DNA from: Pseudomonadota bacterium
GTDB lineage: Bacteria; Pseudomonadota; Alphaproteobacteria; Rhizobiales; Xanthobacteraceae
Assembly (NCBI GenBank): GCA_023414975.1
Contig: JAEZMI010000237.1
Coordinates: 1 to 12,275, forward strand
Length of the DNA: 12,275 bases
Reading direction: 5' to 3'
In this document: positions 6,015 to 12,275 of the stretch, one piece after another
Layout of the letters: each line of letters opens with the position of its first letter
Position numbering within the stretch: position 1 is the first letter of the stretch
Translations under genes and position numbers: made by a program
Notes under the pieces: model-generated
Databases searched by the model: none
What the model was told of the DNA's origin: nothing
The model's input: only the letters and a program-made list of their open reading frames with translations

Positions 6015-6986
6015 ATGCTGTCCCGTCGTCATCTTCTTGCCGCGGCCCTCGCCGTCGGCCTGCCCGCTTTCGGTGTTGGTCTTGCCGGTCCCGCCGCCGC
6101 GCAGGATGCCGCACCTGTCGCCAAGCTGCCCGTCGTCGCCTCCTTCTCCATCCTGGGCGACTTCGTGAAACAGGTCGGCGGTGATCGTGTCGCCGTCTCC
6201 ACCCTCGTCGGCCCCGATGGCGACGCGCATGTGTTCCAGCCGGCCCCGGCGGATGCCAAGAAGGTCGCCGCCGCCAAGGCGGTGTTCGTGAACGGCCTCG
6301 GCTTCGAAGGCTGGCTGAACCGTCTCGTCAAGGCCTCCGGCACCAAGGCGACGGTGGTTGTCGCCACCACCGGCGTCGAGCCCCGGAAGATGGAAGAGGA
6401 AGACGACCACGATCACGATCACGCCAAGAAGGGGCACGATCACGGTCACGACCATGGCGAGACCGATCCCCATGCCTGGCAGTCGGTCGCCAATGCGAAG
6501 ATCTACGTCGCCAATATCCGAGACGGGCTGATCGCCGCCGATCCGGCCGGCAAGGCGACCTATGAGGCCAATGCGGCCGCCTATCTCGGCAAGCTCGATA
6601 CGCTGGACGCGGAGGCGAAGGCCGCGATCGCCGCCATTCCGGCCGACCGCCGCCGCGTCATCACCTCGCACGACGCCTTCGGTTACTTCGGCGCCGCTTA
6701 CGGCGTGGAGTTCATCGCGCCGCAGGGCGTCTCCACCGAGGCCGAGGCGTCCGCCAAGGACGTCGCCAAGATCATCCGCCAGATCAAGGCGGAGAAGATC
6801 CCGGCGGTGTTCATGGAGAACATCTCCGATCCCCGCCTCGTCAAGCGCATCGCCGACGAGACCGGCGCGCGGATCGGCGGCGAGGTCTATTCCGACGCGC
6901 TCTCCGATGACAAAGGCCCGGCGAGCACCTACATCGACATGATCGAGAACAACCTGCGCGCCTTCTCCTCGGCCCTGTCGAGCTGA
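6015..6986 (+). CDS. znuA: zinc ABC transporter periplasmic substrate-binding protein ZnuA (cluster A-I)
   Basis: This 323-residue periplasmic protein captures zinc and delivers it to ZnuB. The N-terminus reads SRRHLL (3-8) followed by a moderate hydrophobic stretch and AAAQ (27-30). It resembles a Tat-type signal, though Sec export is also possible. The cluster A-I metal ligands are at the expected spacing: H72 (DAHVFQP), H153 (DPHAW), H219 (TSHDAFGYF) and D294 (YSDALS). Between ligands one and two lies the charged His-rich loop typical of ZnuA (about 127-150), with seven histidines at 132-147; it favours zinc over manganese. AGGAGG (6003-6008) lies six bases before the ATG and overlaps the end of znuB. 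It is the last gene of the znu operon, with a palindromic repeat 22 bp after its stop. The order His-rich gene-znuC-znuB-znuA differs from layouts in which znuA is divergent from znuCB. Confidence 0.95.
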   Translation: MLSRRHLLAAALAVGLPAFGVGLAGPAAAQDAAPVAKLPVVASFSILGDFVKQVGGDRVAVSTLVGPDGDAHVFQPAPADAKKVAAAKAVFVNGLGFEGWLNRLVKASGTKATVVVATTGVEPRKMEEEDDHDHDHAKKGHDHGHDHGETDPHAWQSVANAKIYVANIRDGLIAADPAGKATYEANAAAYLGKLDTLDAEAKAAIAAIPADRRRVITSHDAFGYFGAAYGVEFIAPQGVSTEAEASAKDVAKIIRQIKAEKIPAVFMENISDPRLVKRIADETGARIGGEVYSDALSDDKGPASTYIDMIENNLRAFSSALSS

Positions 6987-7008
6987 ACGGCCGCCCCATC
7001 CCACCGTC

Positions 7009-7031
7009 ATGGCCGGGCTCGTCCCGGCCAT
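7009..7031. repeat. REP-like palindrome, copy 1, after znuA
   Basis: ATGGCCGGG (7009-7017) and CCCGGCCAT (7023-7031) form a perfect 9-bp stem with a 5-base loop, CTCGT, followed shortly by TGTTTT on the plus strand. From memory this palindrome is a dispersed intergenic repeat in Hyphomicrobiales, and its spurious translation gives peptides such as MAGTSPAMT. Here it could also end or attenuate transcription of the znu operon. Confidence 0.7.
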
Positions 7032-7103
7032 CCCTGTTTTCCGCGAGGAAGATCGGGATGCCCCGCCGCCGGGGTGTGACGTCCTGAAAAGATCGAGGTT
7101 CCC

Positions 7104-8078
7104 ATGCCCGACGCGCAGTCCGACAAGATTCCCGTCACCGTGCTGACCGGCTATCTCGGCGCCGGCAAGACGACGCTGCTCAACCGCATCCTGTCCGAAC
7201 CGCATGGCAAGAAATTCGCCGTTGTGGTCAACGAGTTCGGCGAAATCGGCATCGACAACGACCTGGTGGTCGGCGCCGATGAGGAAGTGTTCGAGATGAA
7301 CAATGGCTGCATCTGCTGCACGGTGCGCGGGGATCTGATCCGCATCATCGACGGCCTGCTGCGGCGCAAGGGCGACTTCGACGGCATCATCGTCGAGACC
7401 ACGGGCCTTGCCGATCCGGCCCCGGTCGCACAGACCTTCTTCGTCGACGAGACGGTCGGCGCCAAGACCGCGCTCGACGCGGTGGTCACCGTCGCCGACG
7501 CCAAATGGCTGAAGGACCGGCTGAAGGACGCGCCGGAGGCGAAGAACCAGATCGCCTTCGCCGACGTGATCCTGCTCAACAAGACGGATCTCGTCTCGGA
7601 CACCGAGCTGAAGGACGTGGAGATGCGCATCCGCGCCATCAACCCCTTCGCCCGCGTCCACCACACCCAGCGCTCGAACATCGCCATCGACAAGGTGCTC
7701 GGCCAGGGGGCGTTCGACCTCGACCGCATCACCGCCATCGACCCGGATTTTCTGGAGGGCGGCCACAGGCACTTCCATGACGAGGAGATGCAGTCCTACT
7801 CCTTCGCCTCGGACAAGCCGCTGGACCCGGACAAGTTCTTCCCGTGGATTCAGGAGCTGACCCAGCGCGAGGGGCCGAACATCCTGCGCTCCAAGGGCAT
7901 CCTCGCCTTCAAGGACGACCCGGATCGCTTCGTGTTCCAGGGCGTGCACATGATCCTCGACGGCGATCACCAGCGTCCCTGGCGGGCGGATGAGGCGAAG
8001 GTGAGCCGCATCGTCTTCATCGGCCGCAAGCTCGACCGCGCGGCGCTGGAGGCGGGTTTCCTTTCCTGCGTGGCGTAA
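7104..8078 (+). CDS. CobW/COG0523-family (G3E) GTPase, probable zinc metallochaperone
   Basis: This 324-residue P-loop GTPase has Walker A GYLGAGKT (16-23), the metal-binding CICC motif (69-72), ETTGLADP (98-105) and the guanine-specificity motif NKTD (159-162). A GGHRHFHDEE segment (219-228) joins the N-terminal GTPase to the CobW C-terminal domain. COG0523 proteins bind zinc or cobalt through CxCC and deliver metal to client enzymes; the ZNG1/YeiR/ZigA branch acts in zinc starvation. Position directly after znuA on the same strand supports a zinc role over a cobalamin role, and no cobalamin genes are nearby. The ATG at 7104 has GAGG at 7095-7098. No Zur-type box was found in its 117-bp upstream gap, so it may be read through from znu or use its own unrecognised promoter. 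The palindrome ahead of it could modulate that read-through. Confidence 0.9.
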   Translation: MPDAQSDKIPVTVLTGYLGAGKTTLLNRILSEPHGKKFAVVVNEFGEIGIDNDLVVGADEEVFEMNNGCICCTVRGDLIRIIDGLLRRKGDFDGIIVETTGLADPAPVAQTFFVDETVGAKTALDAVVTVADAKWLKDRLKDAPEAKNQIAFADVILLNKTDLVSDTELKDVEMRIRAINPFARVHHTQRSNIAIDKVLGQGAFDLDRITAIDPDFLEGGHRHFHDEEMQSYSFASDKPLDPDKFFPWIQELTQREGPNILRSKGILAFKDDPDRFVFQGVHMILDGDHQRPWRADEAKVSRIVFIGRKLDRAALEAGFLSCVA

Positions 8079-8098
8079 CAGCCGCCGATAGGGTTGCG

Positions 8099-8121
8099 AT
8101 GGCCGGGCCTGTCCCGGCCAT
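8099..8121. repeat. REP-like palindrome, copy 2, after the COG0523 gene
   Basis: The arms ATGGCCGGG (8099-8107) and CCCGGCCAT (8113-8121) are identical to those of copy 1; the loop is CCTGT instead of CTCGT. It starts 20 bp after the GTPase stop. Flanking sequence differs from copy 1, so the repeated unit here is essentially the 23-bp hairpin. There is no T-tract, so it is probably a dispersed repeat and not a designed terminator. Confidence 0.7.
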
Positions 8122-8198
8122 TGATGTCTGGCGCGCCCGTGACGTCCGGTCCGAATTGGGTTAACCCGACAGCGTCCCCACGAAAGCCGATCCGCGCC

Positions 8199-9197
8199 AT
8201 GGCCGTCCTTCCCTCGACCCCGTCCTCCCTCACCTCCCGGCTGAACACGCTCGATCTTGGCAGCGCCGTCGTCGGCGTGCGCTTTCTCGGTGCCACGGCG
8301 GGCTTCGTGCTCGGCACCGGCGAGATCGCGCTCGCCGAGCGGGACGAGCCGACGCGGGTGCGCGCGCATGACGGCGCGGTGCTGGCGGTGGCTGGGGATG
8401 CCCGGCGCATTCTCACCGGCGGCGACGATGGCAAGGTGGTCGCCACGCGCGGTGACGGCTCGGTGGAGGTGCTCGCCGAGCAGAAGGACCGCTGGATCGA
8501 CCAGGTCGCGCTGGGCGCGGACGGGGCCTTCGCCTTCTCCGCCGGCAAGACCGCGCATTTCCGCCCCGTGAAGGGCGAGGAAAAGTCGCTCGATCTGCCC
8601 TCGACCGTGGGCGGCCTTGCCTTCGCGCCGAAGGGCACGCGCCTTGCCGTCGCTCATTATGGCGGCGTGACGTTGTGGTTCCCGAACGCGCAGGCGAAGC
8701 CCGAAGTGCTCGCCTGGAAGGGCTCGCATCGCGGGGTGCTCTGGCAGCCGGAGGGGCGCTTCGTCGTCACCACCATGCAGGAAGCCTCCCTGCATGGCTG
8801 GCGCCTGCCCGACGGCGCCAATATGCGTATGTCCGGCTATCCCGCGCGCGTGCGCTCTTTGGAGTTCACCGCCGGCGGCCGCTTCCTCGCCACCTCCGGC
8901 TCGGCCGAGGTCATCCTCTGGCCCTTCGCCAGCAAGGAAGGGCCGATGGGCAAGCAGCCGGTCATGTTGGCGCCGCGCGACGTGCGGGTCTCCTGCGTCG
9001 CCACTCATCCGAAGGACGAAGTGTTCGCCTGCGGCTATGAGGACGGCCTGGTGCTCATGGTGCGCATCGCCGACGGCGCCGAAATCCTCCTGCGCGCCCC
9101 GACCGGCAGCCCGGTAAGCGCGCTCGCCTTCCGTGCCGACGGCGGCGCGCTCGCGCTTGGCGACGAGGCGGGCGAGGCGGGCCTGCTGTCCTTCTGA
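8199..9197 (+). CDS. WD40-repeat beta-propeller protein
   Basis: The 332-residue product consists of about seven degenerate WD40 blades. Clear ones are AHDGAVLAV...ILTGGDDGKVVATRGDG (56-87), STVGGLAFAPKGTRLAVAHYGGVTLWF (135-161), HRGVLWQPEGRFVVTTMQEASLHGW (177-201), ARVRSLEFTAGGRFLATSGSAEVILW (216-241), VSCVATHPKDEVFACGYEDGLVLMV (264-288) and VSALAFRADGGALALGD (306-322). There is no signal peptide, so it is probably a cytoplasmic scaffold. The start at ATG 8199 is chosen because the frame's extension to 8094 merely translates the palindromic repeat; the Shine-Dalgarno is weak. It follows the COG0523 GTPase on the same strand with a 120-bp gap. I recall such GTPase-WD40 neighbours in other Hyphomicrobiales, which would suggest a joint role in metal delivery, but the function is unknown. 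Confidence 0.85.
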   Translation: MAVLPSTPSSLTSRLNTLDLGSAVVGVRFLGATAGFVLGTGEIALAERDEPTRVRAHDGAVLAVAGDARRILTGGDDGKVVATRGDGSVEVLAEQKDRWIDQVALGADGAFAFSAGKTAHFRPVKGEEKSLDLPSTVGGLAFAPKGTRLAVAHYGGVTLWFPNAQAKPEVLAWKGSHRGVLWQPEGRFVVTTMQEASLHGWRLPDGANMRMSGYPARVRSLEFTAGGRFLATSGSAEVILWPFASKEGPMGKQPVMLAPRDVRVSCVATHPKDEVFACGYEDGLVLMVRIADGAEILLRAPTGSPVSALAFRADGGALALGDEAGEAGLLSF

Positions 9198-9298
9198 GCG
9201 TCGCGTTCGGCGGGATATCGCCTGTATGACAACAGCTTAGTCAAGGCCCGTGTCGGCCTGGCCACACATGGCGCCCCCGCGCGGGAAAACCCCTCCAG

Positions 9299-9316
9299 CT
9301 GTCACCCAACTGTCAT
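9299..9316 (+). promoter_or_regulatory. Pho box (PhoB-binding site) upstream of the autotransporter
   Basis: CTGTCAC-CCAA-CTGTCAT is a pair of 7-bp direct repeats with an 11-bp period, the exact architecture of a PhoB box. Thirteen of fourteen repeat positions match CTGTCAT. It lies 53 bp before the autotransporter start, where PhoB normally substitutes for a -35 element. The sequence about 10 bp downstream (GCTACC, near 9325-9330) is a poor -10. Activation under phosphate limitation is inferred. Confidence 0.68.
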
Positions 9317-9332
9317 CCGTTACCGCTACCCG

Positions 9333-9355
9333 CAGGCTTGGGGAATTCAAGCCTG
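9333..9355 (+). other. leader hairpin just before the autotransporter ribosome-binding site
   Basis: CAGGCTTG (9333-9340) and CAAGCCTG (9348-9355) form a perfect 8-bp stem with a 7-base loop, GGGAATT. The 3' arm runs directly into a GGGGGA Shine-Dalgarno-like run (9355-9360), nine bases before the ATG at 9370. If transcription starts upstream, the structure lies in the 5' leader. It could shield mRNA from decay or affect ribosome access. A terminator role is unlikely because there is no T-tract and it lies after the Pho box. Confidence 0.5.
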
Positions 9356-9369
9356 GGGGATGCCATCCG

Positions 9370-12275
9370 ATGAACCGCTTCTTCGTGTCGACGAGCGTGC
9401 GCGCACTCGCCGCAGCCGGTGTCGTGCTCGCCGCTCCGCTCGCCGCGTGGGCCGGCGACTTCAACGTCACCACCGCGACCACCACGCAGCAGCAGGTTTC
9501 CGGCACGAATGTCGGCACCGTTACGGGCTCGGGCTCGATCACCACGTCGGGCGTCGCCGTGCTATGGAACGGCGCCGCGACGGGCGCGGGCGTCAGCATC
9601 ACGAATGACGGCACGATCCGCAGCACTGGCGGGCGCGCCTTCGACACGAGCGGCTCGTCCATCACCGGCATCTACACGCTGGTAAACAGCGGCACGATCA
9701 CCGGTTCCAACGACACATTCCGCATCAATGACGACTTCGCCAACGGCACTCTCGCGATCACCAACAGCGGCACGATGAGCTCGTCCGGCGGACGCGCCCT
9801 GATGCTCAACGCCGCCAATGCGTCGACGGCGAGCGTCAGCGTGACCAACTCGGGCACGATGGAGGCTGCCGCCGACGATGCGATCCGCTTCGGGGCGGGG
9901 ACGATCAGCGTCGCCAATTCGGGCACCATCGAATCCAGGGGCGGCAAGGGCATCAATTTCAACACCGCGGCGAGCACGGAATCGCTGCTGGCGTTCACGC
10001 TCACCAATGAAGAGAGTGGCGCGATCATCGGCACGAATGACGGCGTGAAGATCGCCGCCATCGCCGGCACGAACGCCTCCTCCGCCACCATCACCGTGAC
10101 GAACCGCGGGACGATCGACGGCGGCGACGGCCAGGCCATCGACTTCGCCGACCTGACCTCGGCCACCAACGTCATCAGCATCACCAATTACGGCACGCTG
10201 ACCTCCGCCACCGCCGATGCGGTGCGGCCCGGCGCAGGCGCGACGGTGACGAATTACGGCCTGATCGAGGCTACCGACCTCAACGACACCGGCGATGGCG
10301 TCGACTTCCAGGGCGCCGGCGGCACCGTGATCAATGGGGCGACCGGCGTGATCCTCGGCGCCAAGCACGGCATCACCGGCGACGGCGCGATCACCGTGAC
10401 CAACGAGCTGGGCGGCTCCATCACCGGGCAGAACGGCTCGGGCATCAATGTCGACAGCACCGGCGCGACCCTCGTCACCGTCACCAATTACGGCACCATC
10501 ACCGGCGCCGTGACCGGCCTGCTCGACGACGATGGGACCGCCGACGGCGTGCCGGACGGCGACGGCGACGGCGTGGACGTCGACGGGCAGGTGCTGCTCT
10601 ACAATTACGGCACCGTTCAAGGCACCGGCGCCACCGGCACCAATGACGGCGTGCCGAACACGGCGGACGGCATCGCGGCGGGCGGCGGCACGATCTACAA
10701 CTATGCCGGCGCGGTCATCCAGGCCTATGACGGCTACGACAACGCGGATTCCGACGATCTCGGCCGGGCGATCCTGATCGACGACAGCAACGGCGGCGCG
10801 GCGCCCTTTGCCACCACCATCGTCAATCAGGGCACGATCCGTTCCGATGGTGTGGCCATCACGCTCATCGGCGACAATAACGACACGATCGACAATGCCG
10901 GCGTCATCTCCAGCGGCAGTGCGACGGCGGTCGACATGGGCGCCGGCGACGACCTGTTCATCTACCACATCGGCAGCACGGTGGTCGGCGTGGTCACCGG
11001 CGGGGCGGGCACCGACACGTTCGAACTCGCCGGCACCGGCAGCTTCGATCTGTCCCTGCTCGGCGACAGCGCGCAATATCAGAACTTCGAGACGCTGCTC
11101 ATCGGCAGTGGCGCGGTGATCACCGCCACCGGCACCAGCGCCTTCACCGGCATGCTGGAGGTCGACGGCGCCCTCACGCTCAACGGTTCGCTCGCGGGTG
11201 CCGGCCTCACCATCGCCAACGGGGCGACGCTGACCGGCACGGCGACGGTCGCCAGCCTCACCGTGGAGAATGGCGGCACGGTCTCGCCGGGCAACTCCAT
11301 CGGCACGCTCACGGTCACGGGCACCGCGACCTTCAATGCCGGCTCCACCTATGTGGTGGAGATCGACCCGACCTCGTCGGACCAGATCGTCGCCGGCACG
11401 CTGGCGCTGAATGGCGGCACGGTACAGCTTTCGTCCACCGGCCCGCTGACGGCCGGCGCGGTCTACACCATCATCGCCGCGGGCAGCACCACGACGCCGG
11501 CGGGCCAGTTCGCCGCGGTGGCGGGCCCGGACTATCTCTTCATCACGCCGACGCTCGGGCGCGCCGGCGCCTCCGTCACGCTGACGCTGACCCGCAACGG
11601 GACGCGCTTCGCCAGCTACGCCGAGACCGCCAATCAGGCGGCGGTGGCGAATGCGCTGGAAGCGGGCGGCACGGCGGCCTCCTACCTCGCCGCGGCGACC
11701 AGCGCGACCGACACCAGCCAGTTTGCCCCCGGCTTTGACCTGCTCTCCGGCGAGGTTCACGCCTCGGTCGGCACTACGCTCTACACCCAGTCCACCCTTA
11801 TCGGGGATACGCTCGCCGCCCGCCTGCGCCAGAGCGCGGCGACCGGTGGCAGCGCGGCCATGGCGGCGCTGGCGGCGGGCGGGCCGGCGCTCGCCTATGC
11901 CGCGCCGGCGAATGGCCCCGCTCCCACCAAAAGCCCCATCGTCACCAAGGCGCCGGTCGCCGCCCCGGTCGGCCCGGCCTATGCCGCCTGGGCGCAGGGC
12001 TTCGGCCAGTGGAGCAAGGCCGACGGCACGGGCAATTCGGCCGAGATCGACAGCTCGCTCGGCGGCTTCCTCGCCGGCGCGGATGTCACGCTCGACGCCG
12101 GCACCTTCGGCCTCGCGGCGGGTTACGTCTCGGCCAATACCGATGTCGACGCCCGGTTCAGCAGCGCCGACAGCTCGACCTTCGTGATCGCCGCCTATGC
12201 CGGCACCCATATCGAGAATTTCCGCCTGCGCGGCGGCGCCTCCTATGGCTGGACCGACACCGACACGCAGCGCAC
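9370..12275 (+). CDS. type V autotransporter (surface adhesin-like), C-terminus outside window
   Basis: This frame is open for 968 codons to the window edge. A signal peptide MNRFFVSTSVRALAAAGVV...AAWA is predicted to be cleaved after residue 28. Residues about 77-515 hold some 16 short repeats of the form [V/I]-T-N-x-G-T-I, predicted rungs of a right-handed beta-helix passenger. Residues 386-406 are Asp/Gly-rich with a DxDxDG loop (396-401). Residues 524-552 contain RTX-like GAGDDLF and GGAGTDTF. VSPGNSIGTLTVTG (638-651) is typical of the passenger end. The barrel begins near YAAWAQGFGQW (871-881), giving about 100 of the usual ~270 residues. The barrel inserts in the outer membrane with the passenger outside; adhesion or biofilm is a likely role, not shown. 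The ATG at 9370 is preceded by GGGGGA, and a Pho box lies upstream. An ATG at 9360 is in another frame and is rejected. Confidence 0.92.
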   Translation, partial: MNRFFVSTSVRALAAAGVVLAAPLAAWAGDFNVTTATTTQQQVSGTNVGTVTGSGSITTSGVAVLWNGAATGAGVSITNDGTIRSTGGRAFDTSGSSITGIYTLVNSGTITGSNDTFRINDDFANGTLAITNSGTMSSSGGRALMLNAANASTASVSVTNSGTMEAAADDAIRFGAGTISVANSGTIESRGGKGINFNTAASTESLLAFTLTNEESGAIIGTNDGVKIAAIAGTNASSATITVTNRGTIDGGDGQAIDFADLTSATNVISITNYGTLTSATADAVRPGAGATVTNYGLIEATDLNDTGDGVDFQGAGGTVINGATGVILGAKHGITGDGAITVTNELGGSITGQNGSGINVDSTGATLVTVTNYGTITGAVTGLLDDDGTADGVPDGDGDGVDVDGQVLLYNYGTVQGTGATGTNDGVPNTADGIAAGGGTIYNYAGAVIQAYDGYDNADSDDLGRAILIDDSNGGAAPFATTIVNQGTIRSDGVAITLIGDNNDTIDNAGVISSGSATAVDMGAGDDLFIYHIGSTVVGVVTGGAGTDTFELAGTGSFDLSLLGDSAQYQNFETLLIGSGAVITATGTSAFTGMLEVDGALTLNGSLAGAGLTIANGATLTGTATVASLTVENGGTVSPGNSIGTLTVTGTATFNAGSTYVVEIDPTSSDQIVAGTLALNGGTVQLSSTGPLTAGAVYTIIAAGSTTTPAGQFAAVAGPDYLFITPTLGRAGASVTLTLTRNGTRFASYAETANQAAVANALEAGGTAASYLAAATSATDTSQFAPGFDLLSGEVHASVGTTLYTQSTLIGDTLAARLRQSAATGGSAAMAALAAGGPALAYAAPANGPAPTKSPIVTKAPVAAPVGPAYAAWAQGFGQWSKADGTGNSAEIDSSLGGFLAGADVTLDAGTFGLAAGYVSANTDVDARFSSADSSTFVIAAYAGTHIENFRLRGGASYGWTDTDTQR
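9598..10917 (+). repeat. about 16 degenerate N-x-G-T-I repeats in the autotransporter passenger
   Basis: Copies include ITNDGTI, LVNSGTI, ITNSGTM, VTNSGTM, VANSGTI, VTNRGTI, ITNYGTL, VTNYGLI, VTNYGTI, LYNYGTV, IVNQGTI and IDNAGVI, spaced roughly 18-40 residues. At DNA level several copies share ACCAATTACGGCAC or close variants, for example near 10185 and 10487, suggesting internal duplication. Spacing between copies is uneven because loops of different length are inserted between rungs. Confidence 0.8.

Noticed and set aside
7061..7074. CCCCG/CGGGG mini-hairpin upstream of the GTPase ribosome-binding site
   Set aside because: A 5-bp G/C stem is not distinctive at this base composition, and no conserved riboswitch elements accompany it.
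8158..8167. Perfect 10-bp palindrome GGGTTAACCC between the GTPase and WD40 genes
   Set aside because: Could be an operator for the WD40 gene, but one short palindrome with no second copy in the window is not enough.
8094..8198. 35-residue N-terminal extension of the WD40 protein
   Set aside because: It begins in the palindromic repeat, so the extra residues are repeat-derived and not part of the propeller.
5925..9008. 1027-codon open frame on the minus strand across znuA, the GTPase and the WD40 gene
   Set aside because: It spans three well-supported plus-strand genes, including their intergenic regions, and has low-complexity content. Part of it is just a translated palindrome (GMAGTSPAMT).
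9244..9259. Possible terminator after the WD40 gene (AGGCC-N6-GGCCT)
   Set aside because: Only a 5-bp stem and no T-tract; common by chance in GC-rich DNA.
9562..12210. 882-codon open frame antisense to the autotransporter
   Set aside because: Composition is Arg/Gly/Ala/Asp with no recognisable domain. The plus-strand frame has a signal peptide, repeats and a barrel start. Long antisense frames are expected with this codon bias.

Overview
The window is GC-rich DNA with the gene style of an alphaproteobacterium, most likely Hyphomicrobiales and possibly near Xanthobacteraceae (Ancylobacter/Starkeya/Xanthobacter). That placement is inferred from strong G/C codon bias, the gene families present, and two copies of a short palindrome (ATGGCCGGG-N5-CCCGGCCAT) that I recognise as common between genes in Rhizobiales-type genomes. 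No tRNA, rRNA, CRISPR array, transposase or phage gene was seen.

Layout. (1) Positions 3-2349, plus strand: the end of a RidA-family gene, then a creatininase-family amidohydrolase and an Ldh2/MDH2-family NAD(P)H-dependent oxidoreductase that overlap by one base. This looks like a small catabolic unit. (2) Positions 2388-3792, minus strand: family I inorganic pyrophosphatase followed by an orphan type I phosphoribosyltransferase, with a strong hairpin terminator between them. (3) Positions 3937-6986: a zinc-uptake operon. Two nearly identical 17-bp Fur-family (probably Zur) operators precede a small His-rich, single-membrane-segment protein, then znuC, znuB and znuA. The first three genes overlap or abut, and znuA follows znuB after 11 bp. 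(4) Positions 7104-9197: a CobW/COG0523 GTPase with a CxCC motif and a His cluster, then a WD40 beta-propeller protein. The GTPase gene is bracketed by the two palindromes. (5) Positions 9299-12275: a near-consensus Pho box and a leader hairpin upstream of a large type V autotransporter that runs off the window. Its passenger carries about 16 short N-x-G-T-I repeats plus Asp/Gly segments resembling calcium-binding loops.

How it fits together. The centre is a metal-homeostasis locus: high-affinity zinc import across the inner membrane (ZnuABC), a His-rich membrane-anchored accessory made in the same transcript, and a candidate zinc metallochaperone GTPase with a propeller partner. The pyrophosphatase/phosphoribosyltransferase pair is linked by pyrophosphate. 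The autotransporter is probably a cell-surface adhesin-like protein expressed under phosphate limitation. The least-described elements are the His-rich first gene of the znu operon, the WD40 protein beside the COG0523 GTPase, and the Pho-box-controlled autotransporter.
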